From NCBI GenBank assembly GCA_022560735.1, contig JADFSO010000006.1, positions 43,561 through 107,560 of the forward strand: a stretch of DNA of 64,000 nt, in the 5' to 3' direction. The first letter of the stretch is position 1. Each line of letters begins with the position of its first letter. Below the pieces are notes generated by a model. It ran no database searches and was not told where the DNA came from. It saw only the letters and a list, made by a program, of their open reading frames with translations. The position numbers were made by a program, and so were the translations under genes. Of the stretch, positions 43,723-53,992 are shown piece by piece. Origin of the DNA: Pseudomonadota bacterium. Lineage in GTDB: Bacteria > Pseudomonadota > Gammaproteobacteria > Steroidobacterales > MnTg04.

Positions 43723-45642
43723 TTGAGCGATTTTACCAAACAATTACTGCTATGGGTCAGCATCGCCATGGTGCTGGTCATGGTGTTCAACAGCTTCAGC
43801 ACCACCCAGCAGCAGACTGTCGAAGTCGGTTACTCGGATTTCCTCGATGATGTCGAGGCTGGCAATGTGCACGAGGTCGTCATCGATACCAAGATAATCA
43901 GCGGGACCTACAAGGACGGTCAGCGCCAGTTCTGGACCAGTAATCCGGAAACCGAGAATACCGAGCTGATCGAAGTCCTGCGCAACAACAATGTCAAGAT
44001 CAAGGGAGCACCACCCGAGCGCAAGTCCCTGTTGATGGAATTATTCCTCTCCAGTTTCCCGATCCTCCTGCTGATCGGGGTCTGGGTCTACTTCATGCGC
44101 CAGATGCAAGGTGGCGCCGGTGGTCGCGGCGCGATGTCATTTGGCAAGAGCCGCGCCCGGTTGCTCAGCGAAGACCAGGTCGGCGTCACTTTTTCGGATG
44201 TTGCCGGTATCGAGGAGGCCAAGGAAGAGGTCAGCGAAATCGTGGATTTCCTGCGCGATCCGTCAAAATTCCAGCGCCTCGGCGGCAAACTCCCCAAGGG
44301 CGTGTTGATGGTTGGTGCGCCGGGCACCGGCAAGACCTTGCTTGCCCGCGCCATCGCTGGTGAAGCCAAGGTCCCGTTTTTTGCCATTTCCGGCTCTGAT
44401 TTTGTCGAGATGTTTGTCGGCGTCGGCGCTTCGCGTGTGCGCGACATGTTCGAGCAGGCGAAAAAGACCGCACCATGCATTATTTTTATCGATGAAATCG
44501 ACGCCGTCGGCCGTCATCGCGGCGCCGGTCTGGGTGGCGGGCACGATGAGCGCGAGCAGACTTTGAATCAGTTGCTGGTCGAAATGGACGGGTTCGAAGG
44601 CAATGAAGGCGTCATCGTTCTTGCTGCGACCAACCGTCCCGATGTGCTCGATCCGGCATTGCTGCGGCCCGGCCGCTTTGATCGCCGGGTGGAGATCCCG
44701 CTGCCCGACGTTCGCGGCCGCGAGCAGATCCTCAAGGTGCATATGCGCAAAGTACCGATAGACGATGACGTACGCCCGAAAATCATCGCCAGGGGCACGC
44801 CGGGCTTTTCGGGGGCCGATCTGGCGAACCTGATCAATGAAGCTGCGCTGATTGCCGCGCGGACGAATCACCGGACAGTCGACATGGAGCAGTTCGAGAA
44901 AGCCAAGGATAAAATCATGATGGGCGCCGAGCGGCGCTCGATGGTGATGAGCGAGGAAGAGCGCAAGCTCACCGCGTATCACGAGTCCGGGCACGCCATC
45001 GTGGGGTTGAGCGTGCCCGATCACGATCCGGTGTACAAAGTCACGATCATCCCGCGTGGCCGGGCGCTGGGCGTGACCGTTTTCCTGCCGGAAGAAGATC
45101 GCTACAGTTTCAGCAAGCGCCGTCTTGAAAGCCAGATTTCCAGTCTGTTTGGCGGGCGCATTGCCGAGGCGATGATATTCGGCAAGGACGCGGTAACCAC
45201 GGGCGCGGCCAACGACATAGAGCGGGCGACCGCCCTGGCCCGCAACATGGTCACCAAGTGGGGGCTGTCGGATGGCATGGGCCCGCTGACTTATAGCGAA
45301 GACGATGGCGAGATTTTCCTGGGACGCAGCGTCACCCAGCACAAACATGTATCCGATGAAACCGCACATGCGATCGACCGGGAAATCCGCGTGCTGATCG
45401 ATCGGAACTATGCGCGCGCCGAAAAAATCCTGCAAAAGGAAACGAAAACGCTGCACAAGATGGCCGAGGCGTTGATCAAGTACGAAACCATTGACGAGGG
45501 GCAGATCAAGGACATCATGGCGGGGCGCAAACCGACTCCCCCCGCGGACTGGGAAGACAGCGCAACCAGTGGCTCCGCCAAGGGCAAAAAAGGCCGGAAA
45601 AAAACCAAGAGCAAAATCGGCGGACCGGCAGAACAGCTCTAG
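43723..45642 (+). CDS. ftsH: ATP-dependent zinc metalloprotease FtsH
   Basis: This membrane protease of about 639 residues has two N-terminal helices ([15 protein letters not shown] and [18 protein letters not shown]) around a periplasmic loop. Its AAA module has Walker A GAPGTGKT, Walker [12 protein letters not shown] and the second region of homology [20 protein letters not shown]. The protease domain has the zinc site HESGHA. It degrades membrane proteins and sigma-32, linking it to the heat-shock genes upstream. Start choice: TTG 43723 has AGGGA six bases upstream; GTG 43705 is an alternative adding six residues. Confidence 0.98.
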   Translation: MSDFTKQLLLWVSIAMVLVMVFNSFSTTQQQTVEVGYSDFLDDVEAGNVHEVVIDTKIISGTYKDGQRQFWTSNPETENTELIEVLRNNNVKIKGAPPERKSLLMELFLSSFPILLLIGVWVYFMRQMQGGAGGRGAMSFGKSRARLLSEDQVGVTFSDVAGIEEAKEEVSEIVDFLRDPSKFQRLGGKLPKGVLMVGAPGTGKTLLARAIAGEAKVPFFAISGSDFVEMFVGVGASRVRDMFEQAKKTAPCIIFIDEIDAVGRHRGAGLGGGHDEREQTLNQLLVEMDGFEGNEGVIVLAATNRPDVLDPALLRPGRFDRRVEIPLPDVRGREQILKVHMRKVPIDDDVRPKIIARGTPGFSGADLANLINEAALIAARTNHRTVDMEQFEKAKDKIMMGAERRSMVMSEEERKLTAYHESGHAIVGLSVPDHDPVYKVTIIPRGRALGVTVFLPEEDRYSFSKRRLESQISSLFGGRIAEAMIFGKDAVTTGAANDIERATALARNMVTKWGLSDGMGPLTYSEDDGEIFLGRSVTQHKHVSDETAHAIDREIRVLIDRNYARAEKILQKETKTLHKMAEALIKYETIDEGQIKDIMAGRKPTPPADWEDSATSGSAKGKKGRKKTKSKIGGPAEQL

Positions 45643-45669
45643 TATCCGGGCCGGCCACGGGCTAAAACA

Positions 45670-46509
45670 TTGATCCCGAAGCATTTGCAGGACCCGCGCC
45701 CATTGGTCATGGGGGTTCTGAACGTGACGCCGGATTCATTTTCGGACGGGGGCTGCTACGTCGATCCGGGCCTGGCCATGGCCAGGGCGAAGGAAATGGT
45801 CGACGAGGGAGCCGATATCATCGATATCGGTGGAGAATCCACGCGGCCGGGTGCACCGGCGGTCCCGGCGGCGGAAGAACTGGAGCGGGTGATCCCGTTG
45901 TTGCGTGAAATCCATGACACGCTCGAGGTCATGGTTTCTGTCGATACCAGCAAGCCGGAAGTCATGCGGGCGGCTGTCTCAGCGGGCGCCGGCATGATCA
46001 ACGACGTTCGCGCATTGCGCGCGCCGGGGGCTATCGAGGCAGTTGCCGATTCATCGGTACAGGTCTGCCTGATGCATATGCAGGGTGAGCCCAGGACCAT
46101 GCAGGACAATCCGCGCTACTCGAACGTGGTCGCCGAAGTCGGCGATTTTCTGGTCGCGCGCGCTACAGCATGTCTGGCGGCGGGAATCGGCCGGGAGCGA
46201 ATTTTTTTCGATCCGGGCTTTGGTTTTGGAAAAACCCTGGCGCATAATCTTGAGTTGATGGCGGGGCTCGATAAACTGCTGGAGTTGGGTTTTCCGCTGC
46301 TGGTCGGTGTCTCGAGAAAATCGATGTTTGGCGCCTTGCTTGAACGCGAAGTGGACGAGAGGCTGGCCGGAAGCGTCGCCATGGCGGCCATCGCCGCCTG
46401 GTCCGGCGCCAGCATTATCCGGGCGCACGATATTGCGCAGACTAAGGACGCAGTGCGGGTCGCCGCGGCACTGCGTGGCGCGCGCCAAAAAACAAGGAAC
46501 GGGGCATGA
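45670..46509 (+). CDS. folP: Dihydropteroate synthase
   Basis: The 279-residue TIM-barrel enzyme joins p-aminobenzoate to hydroxymethyl-dihydropterin in folate synthesis and is the sulfonamide target. Motifs are GVLNVTPDSFSDGG, DIGGESTRPGAPAV, FFDPGFGFGKTLAHN and LLVGVSRKSMFG. The start is TTG 45670. It overlaps glmM by four bases (ATGA) and follows ftsH by 27 bases, the classic ftsH-folP-glmM unit. Confidence 0.97.
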   Translation: MIPKHLQDPRPLVMGVLNVTPDSFSDGGCYVDPGLAMARAKEMVDEGADIIDIGGESTRPGAPAVPAAEELERVIPLLREIHDTLEVMVSVDTSKPEVMRAAVSAGAGMINDVRALRAPGAIEAVADSSVQVCLMHMQGEPRTMQDNPRYSNVVAEVGDFLVARATACLAAGIGRERIFFDPGFGFGKTLAHNLELMAGLDKLLELGFPLLVGVSRKSMFGALLEREVDERLAGSVAMAAIAAWSGASIIRAHDIAQTKDAVRVAAALRGARQKTRNGA

Positions 46510-47837
46510 AATATTTTGGTACCGATGGGTTGCGGGGCAGGGTCGGTGAACCACCGATGACCGTGGATTTTGCATTGCGCCTGGCCAGCGCCGTCGCTCG
46601 AGTGCTCGTGCCAAACGGCGGTACGGTAGTGATCGGCAAGGACACCCGGGTTTCCGGTTACATGTTCGAATCGGCGCTGGAAGCCGGTTTCGTGGCCGCC
46701 GGTGTCGACGTCAAACTGCTCGGTCCATTGCCGACACCGGCCATCGCCGTGTTGACCCGGAAATTTGAAGCGGATCTTGGCGTGGTTATCAGCGCTTCGC
46801 ACAACCCCTATTACGATAATGGCATCAAGTTTTTCGACGGTGAAGGCCAGAAATTATCGGATGAAATCGAACTTGCCATCGAAGCCGAACTGGACAAGGC
46901 GGTTACGACCCGGGAATCGGCCCTGCTTGGCAAGGCCGAACAAGTGGTGACGGCACGCCTGCAATACCAGGAGTTTTGTTTGTCGACGGTCGAGCCGGGT
47001 CTGGATTTGTCGGGGCTGAAGATTGTTCTCGATTCCGCCCACGGCGCCGCGTACAAGGTCGCGCCGATCGTGTTGGCCCGGTTGGGCGCAGAGGTCGTAC
47101 CGATCGGCAGTTCGCCCAATGGCCGCAATATCAATGACCGGTGTGGTTCGACCCACCCCGATCTCCTGCGCAATGTGGTTACGGCCGTCGGCGCGGATCT
47201 GGGTATCGCGCTGGATGGCGACGGCGACCGGGTCGTCATGGTCGATCACAACGGCGTCCTGGTAGACGGCGATCAGCTGATTTACATTATTGCGCGCGAT
47301 CGAAAAAGCAGGGGTGAGTTGCGCGGGCCCGTGGTGGGCACCGTGATGAGCAACCTGGGCCTGGAAAACGCCTTGCGCAGCCAGGGCATAGAATTTCTGC
47401 GCGCCGCGGTCGGCGATCGAAAAGTTCTGGCCATGCTGCACGAGCACAATGGGATACTCGGCGGTGAAACCTCCGGCCATATCATCTGCCTGGATAAAAT
47501 AACGACTGGTGACGGGCTGGTTGCCGCGCTGCAAATCCTGGAAGTCGTAAAACGCACCGGCCGCAAGCTGGCGGAGCTGGCCGCGGAAATGCCGCGCTAC
47601 CCGCAAACGATGATCAATGTTCGTGTTGCCAGCAAGCCAAACCTGGACGAGCTGCCGGCGATCAAAAAAGCCGTAGCGGGCGTCGAGGCGGTCCTGGGCA
47701 GCGCCGGCCGCGTCGTACTGCGGCCATCCGGTACCGAGCCTGTTATTCGCGTCATGGTGGAAGGCGAGGACGCGGCGCTGGTCAAAAATCTGGCCGGCGA
47801 GCTTGCCGAGTCAGTGGAACTGGCTTGCTCGACCTGA
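46506..47837 (+). CDS. glmM: Phosphoglucosamine mutase
   Basis: The 443-residue enzyme converts glucosamine-6-phosphate to glucosamine-1-phosphate for UDP-GlcNAc and so for peptidoglycan and LPS. It begins MKYFGTDGLRGRVGEPPM, has the phosphoserine loop VVISASHNPYYDNGIKFF, the metal loop ALDGDGDRVVMV, GGETSGHIICLD, and the phosphate site RPSGTEPVIRVMVEG. Its ATG overlaps the folP stop. Confidence 0.98.
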   Translation: MKYFGTDGLRGRVGEPPMTVDFALRLASAVARVLVPNGGTVVIGKDTRVSGYMFESALEAGFVAAGVDVKLLGPLPTPAIAVLTRKFEADLGVVISASHNPYYDNGIKFFDGEGQKLSDEIELAIEAELDKAVTTRESALLGKAEQVVTARLQYQEFCLSTVEPGLDLSGLKIVLDSAHGAAYKVAPIVLARLGAEVVPIGSSPNGRNINDRCGSTHPDLLRNVVTAVGADLGIALDGDGDRVVMVDHNGVLVDGDQLIYIIARDRKSRGELRGPVVGTVMSNLGLENALRSQGIEFLRAAVGDRKVLAMLHEHNGILGGETSGHIICLDKITTGDGLVAALQILEVVKRTGRKLAELAAEMPRYPQTMINVRVASKPNLDELPAIKKAVAGVEAVLGSAGRVVLRPSGTEPVIRVMVEGEDAALVKNLAGELAESVELACST

Positions 47838-47919
47838 CATTTCACATTGCTATCGGGCGGTCTCGCGTTTAAGATTGCGCGCGATTTTTGCCTCTATAAG
47901 CCCCTTCACGGATTAAAAC

Positions 47920-48672
47920 ATGAGAAAAGCATTTGTTGCCGGGAACTGGAAAATGCATGGTTCACGACAGGAAAATCAACAGCTTATCGCCGATCTGATC
48001 GATAAGCTGCCGGCCCGGATCGACAGCGAAGTCCTGGTTTGCGCGCCGTTCGTGTATTTGCAGGAAATCGAGCGCCAGATCCGTGACAGTGGCATTCAAC
48101 TGGGCGGACAGAGCGTTTGCGCGGATGCGGCCGGTGCGTTCACCGGTGAAATATCCGCCGGGATGCTGGCGGACGTTGGCTGTAGTCATGTCATTGTCGG
48201 TCATTCGGAAAGGCGTGCGTTGTACCACGAAGACGATGCGCTGGTCGCCAGGAAATTCGTTGCGGCCCAGCAGGGCAACCTCGTTCCGATACTTTGTGTC
48301 GGAGAATTTCTGGCTGAACGAGAGGCCGGGCAGACCTTTGCCGTGGTAGGCCGCCAGCTCGATGCGGTCCTCGATGTGGCAGGGATAGAGGCTTTTGAAA
48401 ATGCGATTGTGGCTTATGAACCCGTGTGGGCCATCGGTAGCGGTTTGACTGCGACCCCACAGCAGGCGCAGGAAGTTCACGGGTTTATCCGCGAGCGGCT
48501 GGTCGCTCAGGATGCTACAATCGGCGGTTCCGTACGCCTGCTTTACGGGGGCAGCGTCAAGGCTGTCAATGCGGCGGAATTGTTCGCCGAGGAGGATGTG
48601 GACGGCGGTCTCGTCGGTGGCGCATCGTTGAAAAGTGGCGAGTTCGCGAAGATTTGTGCCGCGGCCGGTTGA
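47920..48672 (+). CDS. tpiA: Triosephosphate isomerase
   Basis: The 250-residue glycolytic enzyme interconverts dihydroxyacetone phosphate and glyceraldehyde-3-phosphate. It has VAGNWKMHGSRQEN (active Lys), VIVGHSERRALY (catalytic His), AYEPVWAIGSG (catalytic Glu) and RLLYGGSVKAVNA (phosphate loop). The 82-base gap from glmM has a weak stem (TCGCG/CGCGA) followed by TTTTT near 47885, which may be an inefficient terminator. Confidence 0.98.
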   Translation: MRKAFVAGNWKMHGSRQENQQLIADLIDKLPARIDSEVLVCAPFVYLQEIERQIRDSGIQLGGQSVCADAAGAFTGEISAGMLADVGCSHVIVGHSERRALYHEDDALVARKFVAAQQGNLVPILCVGEFLAEREAGQTFAVVGRQLDAVLDVAGIEAFENAIVAYEPVWAIGSGLTATPQQAQEVHGFIRERLVAQDATIGGSVRLLYGGSVKAVNAAELFAEEDVDGGLVGGASLKSGEFAKICAAAG

Positions 48673-48694
48673 ATTGACATTTTAGAGAGACATC

Positions 48695-49099
48695 ATGCTA
48701 CAGACTGGAATACTGATACTTCATGTTTTCGTTGCGGCCAGCCTCATCGGCCTGGTTTTGCTGCAAAGAGGAAAAGGGGCGGAAGCCGGGGCGGCGTTTG
48801 GCGCCGGAGCGTCCGGCACCGTGTTTGGCGCGCAGGGCTCGGCGAATTTCCTGTCCCACACGACAGCCGTCCTGGCGGCCGTATTTTTCATGACCAGCCT
48901 GACACTTGCCTATTTCAGCAGCCAGACGACTGAGCCGCTCAGCATCCTGGAGCAGGAAATATCGTCCCAGGAAGCGCTGTCTGATGCGCCGGTCGAAATG
49001 TTCCCGGTGGAGCAAGCCGGTGACAGCCTGCCGGCGTTGCCGGACATCGAACAAGACGACGATATACCGGCGACTCCTGACCCGGAGGATGCCGGTTAA
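48695..49099 (+). CDS. secG: Preprotein translocase subunit SecG
   Basis: The 134-residue protein has two membrane helices (GILILHVFVAASLIGLVLLQ and TTAVLAAVFFMTSLTLAYF) separated by the conserved RGKGAEAGAAFGAGASGTVF loop. A longer than usual acidic, Pro-rich C-terminal tail (VEQAGDSLPALPDIEQDDDI) follows. It assists SecYE in protein export. It lies 22 bases after tpiA and 14 bases before tRNA-Leu, a conserved arrangement. Confidence 0.95.
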   Translation: MLQTGILILHVFVAASLIGLVLLQRGKGAEAGAAFGAGASGTVFGAQGSANFLSHTTAVLAAVFFMTSLTLAYFSSQTTEPLSILEQEISSQEALSDAPVEMFPVEQAGDSLPALPDIEQDDDIPATPDPEDAG

Positions 49100-49113
49100 A
49101 AGACTGCCCTGCG

Positions 49114-49198
49114 GCCGATGTGGTGGAATTGGTAGACACGCTGTCTTGAGGGGGCAGTGGCGAAAGCCTTGCCGGTTCGAGTCCGGCCATCGGCACCA
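49114..49198 (+). tRNA. tRNA-Leu (anticodon GAG)
   Basis: This 85-base class II tRNA has acceptor stem GCCGATG with CATCGGC, anticodon loop TTGAGGG with GAG at 49148-49150, a long variable arm (TGGCGAAAGCC), T-loop GGTTCGAGTCC and an encoded CCA end. Leu-GAG between secG and the nuo operon is common in gammaproteobacteria. Confidence 0.96.
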
Positions 49199-49221
49199 AG
49201 CAGGGACTTGCCGAAATATCA

Positions 49222-49249
49222 TTGCCTGAACGCTGTGGCCTGTTAAAAT
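49222..49249 (+). promoter_or_regulatory. Probable sigma-70 promoter of the nuo operon
   Basis: TTGCCT (49222-49227) and TAAAAT (49244-49249) are spaced 16 bases apart, a good match to a sigma-70 promoter. It lies after tRNA-Leu and about 65 bases before nuoA, so the operon need not depend on read-through from secG. Confidence 0.6.
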
Positions 49250-49253
49250 CTGC

Positions 49254-49288
49254 TGGTCCGGCAAGCCTTTGGCTTGAACGGCGGACCA
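49254..49288 (+). promoter_or_regulatory. Nested hairpin in the nuoA leader
   Basis: TGGTCCG (49254-49260) pairs with CGGACCA (49282-49288), enclosing a second perfect stem CAAGCC/GGCTTG with loop TTT (49262-49276). It begins just after the -10 element and would sit at or near the 5' end of the nuo transcript, where it could stabilise the mRNA or act in regulation. Confidence 0.6.
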
Positions 49289-49314
49289 GGTCACTAAATA
49301 TAGGACATCCTTGC

Positions 49315-49671
49315 ATGCTGGCGAATTATCTTCCGGTGCTGATTTTTCTGGCGATAGCCGGCGGTCTGGGGGTGATGCTGCTGTTGCTGGGGTTCCTCCT
49401 CGGGCCGCACCGGCCGGATTCCGAAAAGCTGTCGCCATACGAATGCGGCTTCGAAGCGTTCGAAGATTCACGCATGAAGTTCGATGTTCGCTATTACCTG
49501 GTCGCCATACTTTTTATTATTTTCGACCTCGAAATAGCTTTCTTTTTCCCCTGGGCGGTCAGCCTGGATAAGGTCGGCTTGTTCGGTCTGGCTTCGATGG
49601 GCGTGTTCCTGTTCCTTCTGACCATCGGTTTCATCTACGAGTGGAAAAAAGGTGCGCTGGAATGGGATTAG
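49315..49671 (+). CDS. nuoA: NADH-quinone oxidoreductase subunit A
   Basis: The 118-residue membrane subunit has three helices and the conserved loop [17 protein letters not shown] followed by [20 protein letters not shown], whose acidic residues line the quinone/E-channel region of complex I. ATG 49315 begins [17 protein letters not shown]. It is the first gene of the nuo operon and overlaps nuoB by ten bases. Confidence 0.96.
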   Translation: MLANYLPVLIFLAIAGGLGVMLLLLGFLLGPHRPDSEKLSPYECGFEAFEDSRMKFDVRYYLVAILFIIFDLEIAFFFPWAVSLDKVGLFGLASMGVFLFLLTIGFIYEWKKGALEWD

Positions 49672-50174
49672 AATCCGGCGCCGTTGCCGTTGCCACAGAC
49701 CTGGAGCAAGGCCTGCAAAACCACGGTTGGGTTACGACCAGCCTTGACGCGGTCATAAACTGGGCGCGTACCGGTTCACTGTGGCCGATGACCTTCGGTC
49801 TGGCGTGTTGCGCGATCGAAATGATGCATGCCGGCGCTGCGCGCTACGATCTCGACCGCTTTGGCGTCATCTTCAGAGGCAGCCCGCGCCAAGCCGATCT
49901 GATGATCGTCGCCGGGACCCTGGTCAACAAGATGGCGCCGGCCCTGCGCAAGGTTTACGACCAGATGGCCGAGCCGCGCTGGGTAATTTCCATGGGTTCG
50001 TGCGCGAATGGCGGTGGGTACTATCATTATTCCTACTCGGTGGTCAGGGGCTGCGACCGCATCATTCCCGTCGATGTCTACGTGCCGGGCTGCCCGCCGA
50101 CGGCCGAAGCGCTGATTTACGGAATTCTGCAACTTCAGAACAAAATCAGACGCACGAATACCATCGCCCGCTAA
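49662..50174 (+). CDS. nuoB: NADH-quinone oxidoreductase subunit B
   Basis: The 170-residue peripheral-arm subunit binds cluster N2, the last Fe-S centre before quinone. Ligands are in [13 protein letters not shown] (tandem Cys), [14 protein letters not shown] and [17 protein letters not shown] 49662 overlaps the nuoA end; the longer frame upstream is in nuoA. nuoC follows after 14 bases. Confidence 0.98.
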   Translation: MGLESGAVAVATDLEQGLQNHGWVTTSLDAVINWARTGSLWPMTFGLACCAIEMMHAGAARYDLDRFGVIFRGSPRQADLMIVAGTLVNKMAPALRKVYDQMAEPRWVISMGSCANGGGYYHYSYSVVRGCDRIIPVDVYVPGCPPTAEALIYGILQLQNKIRRTNTIAR

Positions 50175-50188
50175 GGCCAAAAACGAGA

Positions 50189-50902
50189 ATGAGCAAAAAA
50201 ACCGTCTCTCTCATCGATAATGCTGAGCAAAAATTCGGTGACAGGATCTTGCGGATCGAATCATCCACCGGGGAAGCGGTGTTCGAGGTCGAGCCTGAAA
50301 ATCTTCTGGATGTCTGCCAGGTCCTGCGCGATGAGGATCCGTTTTCTTTTGACACCTTGATCGATGTCTGTGGCGTGGATTATCTGCATTATGGAAGCAT
50401 CGAATGGCAAACCAATGAGGCGACGGATTCCGGGTTCAGCCGGGGGGTTGACAGCAGCACCGGTGCGGAGTTGCGCAAGGTAAAAACCCGCTACCAGCCG
50501 CCAAGGCGGTTCGCCGTGGTTTATCACCTGCTGTCGGTGGAACGGAATCACCGGCTCCGGTTGAGGTCTTTCCCGCGCGATGAGGTCACCCCGGTCATCG
50601 ATTCGGTGTACCCGATCTGGAATTCCGCCGATTGGTTTGAGCGCGAAGCTTTCGACCTGTTCGGCATATTGTTCGATGGGCACCCGGATCTGCGACGGAT
50701 TCTCACCGATTACGGCTTCATCGGTCACCCCTTCAGAAAGGATTTTCCGCTGATCGGCAATGTCGAGGTTCGTTACGATCCCGAGCTTGGCCGGGTCGCG
50801 TATGAGCCGGTGTCCATAGAACCACGCACGCTGGTGCCGAAGGTCATTCGCCACGACGACCGGTTTGCGTCGCTCCGGGAAAAAGAGCAGCGCGATGACT
50901 GA
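50189..50902 (+). CDS. nuoC: NADH-quinone oxidoreductase subunit C
   Basis: The 237-residue subunit (30-kDa family) carries the signature [20 protein letters not shown] and [19 protein letters not shown]. It is separate from NuoD, unlike the fused NuoCD of E. coli. ATG 50189 follows a GAGA stretch. A longer open frame runs upstream through nuoB but is not coding there. Confidence 0.97.
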   Translation: MSKKTVSLIDNAEQKFGDRILRIESSTGEAVFEVEPENLLDVCQVLRDEDPFSFDTLIDVCGVDYLHYGSIEWQTNEATDSGFSRGVDSSTGAELRKVKTRYQPPRRFAVVYHLLSVERNHRLRLRSFPRDEVTPVIDSVYPIWNSADWFEREAFDLFGILFDGHPDLRRILTDYGFIGHPFRKDFPLIGNVEVRYDPELGRVAYEPVSIEPRTLVPKVIRHDDRFASLREKEQRDD

Positions 50903-52151
50903 TATCCGGAATTTCACGCTCAATTTCGGACCGCAGCACCCGGCCGCGCATGGCGTGCTTCGCCTGGTCCTGGAAATGGATGGAGAGGTCATCCTGAAGG
51001 CCGATCCGCATATTGGCCTGCTGCACCGGGCCACCGAAAAACTCGCCGAGAGCAAGCCGTACAACCAGACCATCGGTTATATGGATCGTCTGGATTATGT
51101 ATCGATGATGTGCAACGAGCACGGTTATGTACTGGCGATCGAAAAACTGATGGGCATCACGCCGCCGATACGTGCGCAATATATCCGCGTGATGTTCGAT
51201 GAAGTCACTCGCCTGCTCAATCACCTGATGTGGCTGGGGACGCACGGCCTCGATATTGGCGCGATGACCATTTTCCTGTATTGCTTTCGCGAGCGCGAAG
51301 ACCTGATGGATTGTTATGAAGCGGTCTCGGGTACCCGCATGCATGCGACTTACTATCGTCCCGGTGGCGTCTATCGTGATTTGCCGGAGGAAATGCCCCG
51401 TTTCTCGCGCGTCGAAAAAATAAGAAACGAAAAAGAAGTCAAGCGTCTGAATATGAACCGCGAAGGTTCGATGCTCGATTTCCTCGAATCTTTTTGCGAG
51501 CGGTTCCCGGCGCGTGTCGATGAATACGAAACTTTGCTGACCGATAACCGGATCTGGAAACAACGGACCGTCAACATCGGCGTGGTATCGCCCGAGCGGG
51601 CCATGCAACTGGGATTCACCGGCCCCATGCTCAGAGGCTCGGGGGTGGAATGGGACCTGCGCAAGAAACAGCCGTACGAAGTTTACGATCGGGTCGAATT
51701 CGATATACCGGTCGGCGTCAACGGCGATTGTTACGATCGCTACCTGGTTCGGGTCGAGGAAATGCGTCAATCCAACCAGATTATCCGGCAATGCATCACC
51801 TGGCTGCGGGAGCATCCCGGCCCGGTCATGATAAGCGACCAGAAAGTCGTGCCACCGACCCGCGTGGAAATGAAGGACGACATGGAATCGCTGATCCACC
51901 ATTTCAAACTGTTTACCGAGGGTTATTGCGTGCCAGAAGGCGAAGCCTACGCGGCGATCGAACACCCGAAAGGGGAGTTCGGCGTCTACCTGATTTCCGA
52001 TGGTGCGAACAAGCCATATCGAGTCAAAATCAGGGCGCCGGGTTTTGCCCATTTGTCATCGATGAGCGAGATGGTGACCGGTCACATGCTGGCGGATGTT
52101 GTCGCCATCATCGGCACCCAGGATATCGTATTTGGCGAGATCGACCGTTGA
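50895..52151 (+). CDS. nuoD: NADH-quinone oxidoreductase subunit D
   Basis: The 418-residue 49-kDa subunit forms the quinone-binding cavity with NuoB. It begins with [20 protein letters not shown], has [20 protein letters not shown] and [20 protein letters not shown], and ends [12 protein letters not shown] 50895 overlaps the nuoC end by eight bases. Confidence 0.98.
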   Translation: MTDIRNFTLNFGPQHPAAHGVLRLVLEMDGEVILKADPHIGLLHRATEKLAESKPYNQTIGYMDRLDYVSMMCNEHGYVLAIEKLMGITPPIRAQYIRVMFDEVTRLLNHLMWLGTHGLDIGAMTIFLYCFREREDLMDCYEAVSGTRMHATYYRPGGVYRDLPEEMPRFSRVEKIRNEKEVKRLNMNREGSMLDFLESFCERFPARVDEYETLLTDNRIWKQRTVNIGVVSPERAMQLGFTGPMLRGSGVEWDLRKKQPYEVYDRVEFDIPVGVNGDCYDRYLVRVEEMRQSNQIIRQCITWLREHPGPVMISDQKVVPPTRVEMKDDMESLIHHFKLFTEGYCVPEGEAYAAIEHPKGEFGVYLISDGANKPYRVKIRAPGFAHLSSMSEMVTGHMLADVVAIIGTQDIVFGEIDR

Positions 52152-52657
52152 TGGGCGCTGACAGCAAAAACCAGGACGGGATTTTGTCGGCGCACGTGTG
52201 CTTGGAAATCGATCGCTGGGTAGCGAAATTTCCCGAGGGCAAACAACGCTCGGCGCTGATCGGCGCCTTGCAGGCGGCACAGCATCAGAACAAGGGCTTT
52301 CTGAATGATGAACTGATGGCGGCGGTGGCTGATTATCTCGATCTTCCGGTGATCCAGGTTTATGAAGTGGCGACTTTTTACTCCATGTTCGAAACCAAAG
52401 CGGTTGGCCGCCACAGCATTTCGGTTTGCACCAATATTTCCTGCATGCTCAATGGTTGCGATCGCATCGTCGATCACCTGGAGAAAAAACTGGGAATCAG
52501 GACCGGTGAGAGCACCGCCGATGGCAAGTTCTATCTGAAACAGGAAGAAGAATGTCTGGCCGCCTGCGATGGGGCGCCGATGATGATGATCGACCACGTC
52601 TACTACGAAAATTTGTCCCCGGACAAAGTGGACAGCATCCTGGATGGACTGGAATAG
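52151..52657 (+). CDS. nuoE: NADH-quinone oxidoreductase subunit E
   Basis: The 168-residue thioredoxin-fold subunit binds the 2Fe-2S cluster N1a. Its four Cys ligands lie in [12 protein letters not shown] and [15 protein letters not shown]. It forms the NADH dehydrogenase head with NuoF and NuoG. The ATG shares one base with the nuoD stop (TGATG). Confidence 0.97.
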   Translation: MGADSKNQDGILSAHVCLEIDRWVAKFPEGKQRSALIGALQAAQHQNKGFLNDELMAAVADYLDLPVIQVYEVATFYSMFETKAVGRHSISVCTNISCMLNGCDRIVDHLEKKLGIRTGESTADGKFYLKQEEECLAACDGAPMMMIDHVYYENLSPDKVDSILDGLE

Positions 52658-52662
52658 TGGCG

Positions 52663-53961
52663 ATGGAATTTAACCAGGTCTGTTTTACTACGCTGCAATT
52701 CGACGAGCCGTGGACCTTTGAGAATTATCTCAAGGTGGGCGGGTATGAGGCCTGGAAAAAGATTCTTGCCGAGCAAACCCCGCCGGAAGAGCTGATCGAG
52801 ATTATCAAGGCATCGGGTTTGAGAGGGCGCGGCGGCGCCGGGTTCCCGACCGGTCTCAAATGGAGCTTTATGCCGAGGAAGGCACCCGGTCAGAACTATG
52901 TCGTGTGCAATTCGGATGAAAGCGAACCGGGTACCTGTCACGATCGCGATATCCTGCGCTACAACCCGCACTCGGTCATCGAGGGCATGGCGATTGGCGG
53001 TTATTGCATGGGTGCGAGCATCGGCTACAACTATATCCGCGGCGAATTCATGGCCGAACCGGTGCCGCGTTTTGAGGCGGCGCTGGTTGAGGCGGAAGCG
53101 GCCGGGCTGCTCGGGGAAAATATTCTCGGCTCCGGTTTCGATTACACGATTCATACTTTCGTCGGCGCCGGCGCTTATATCTGCGGCGAAGAAACGGCGA
53201 TGCTGGAGTCTCTGGAAGGCAAGCAGGGCAGGCCGCGCTACAAGCCTCCGTTCCCGGCCAATTACGGCATCTATGGCCGACCCAGCAATATCAACAACAC
53301 GCAAAGCTATGCCTCGGTACCGAGCATTCTGCGCAACGGCGCGACCTGGTTTGCCGACCTGGGCAGCGAAGGCTCGGGCGGCCCGTGCGTATTCTCGGTT
53401 TCCGGGCATGTCAACAAGCCGGGCAATTTCGAAGTCGGGCTGGGCATATCGTTCAGGGAATTGCTCGAACTCGCCGGCGGCGTACGCGACGGCAACGAAC
53501 TGAAGGCGGTGATCCCCGGTGGATCATCGGTCAAGGTGCTGCCGGCGGAAATTATTCTCGAGTGCGATATGGATCACGGCTCGTTGCAGGGAGCGGGTTC
53601 ATCGCTGGGCTCCGCCGGCGTGATTGTGATGGATGAAACCACTTGCATGGTCAGTGTGCTCGAGCGCCTGTCGCGATTTTATTTTGTCGAGCAGTGCGGC
53701 CAATGCACGCCATGCCGTGAAGGCACGGGCTGGATGAACCGGGTGATAAGGCGAATCATGAGCGGCAAGGGGCGGCCCGAAGACCTGGAAATGCTGCTCG
53801 ATGTCGCCGGTCGCATCGAAGGGCACACCATTTGCGCGCTGGGCGATGCGGCGGCCTGGCCGGTGCAGAGTTTTATCGAACACTTCGGGCATGAATTCAA
53901 GTACATGCTGGAACATCGTGGACGCAGCATCGTTGAGCAAAGCAGCAAAGTCGCGGCCTGA
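52663..53961 (+). CDS. nuoF: NADH-quinone oxidoreductase subunit F
   Basis: The 432-residue subunit oxidises NADH. It has the NADH/FMN loops [17 protein letters not shown] and [19 protein letters not shown], and the 4Fe-4S N3 ligands in [16 protein letters not shown] with a distal Cys in [16 protein letters not shown]. The start is taken as ATG 52663; GTG 52657, overlapping the nuoE stop, is an alternative. Confidence 0.98.
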   Translation: MEFNQVCFTTLQFDEPWTFENYLKVGGYEAWKKILAEQTPPEELIEIIKASGLRGRGGAGFPTGLKWSFMPRKAPGQNYVVCNSDESEPGTCHDRDILRYNPHSVIEGMAIGGYCMGASIGYNYIRGEFMAEPVPRFEAALVEAEAAGLLGENILGSGFDYTIHTFVGAGAYICGEETAMLESLEGKQGRPRYKPPFPANYGIYGRPSNINNTQSYASVPSILRNGATWFADLGSEGSGGPCVFSVSGHVNKPGNFEVGLGISFRELLELAGGVRDGNELKAVIPGGSSVKVLPAEIILECDMDHGSLQGAGSSLGSAGVIVMDETTCMVSVLERLSRFYFVEQCGQCTPCREGTGWMNRVIRRIMSGKGRPEDLEMLLDVAGRIEGHTICALGDAAAWPVQSFIEHFGHEFKYMLEHRGRSIVEQSSKVAA

Positions 53962-53992
53962 AACAGGGGCAGAAGAAGCGGAACAAAACTGA

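Noticed and set aside
47863..47893. Weak stem followed by TTTTT between glmM and tpiA as a terminator
   Set aside because: The stem is only five base pairs with a 12-base loop, too weak to list as a terminator.
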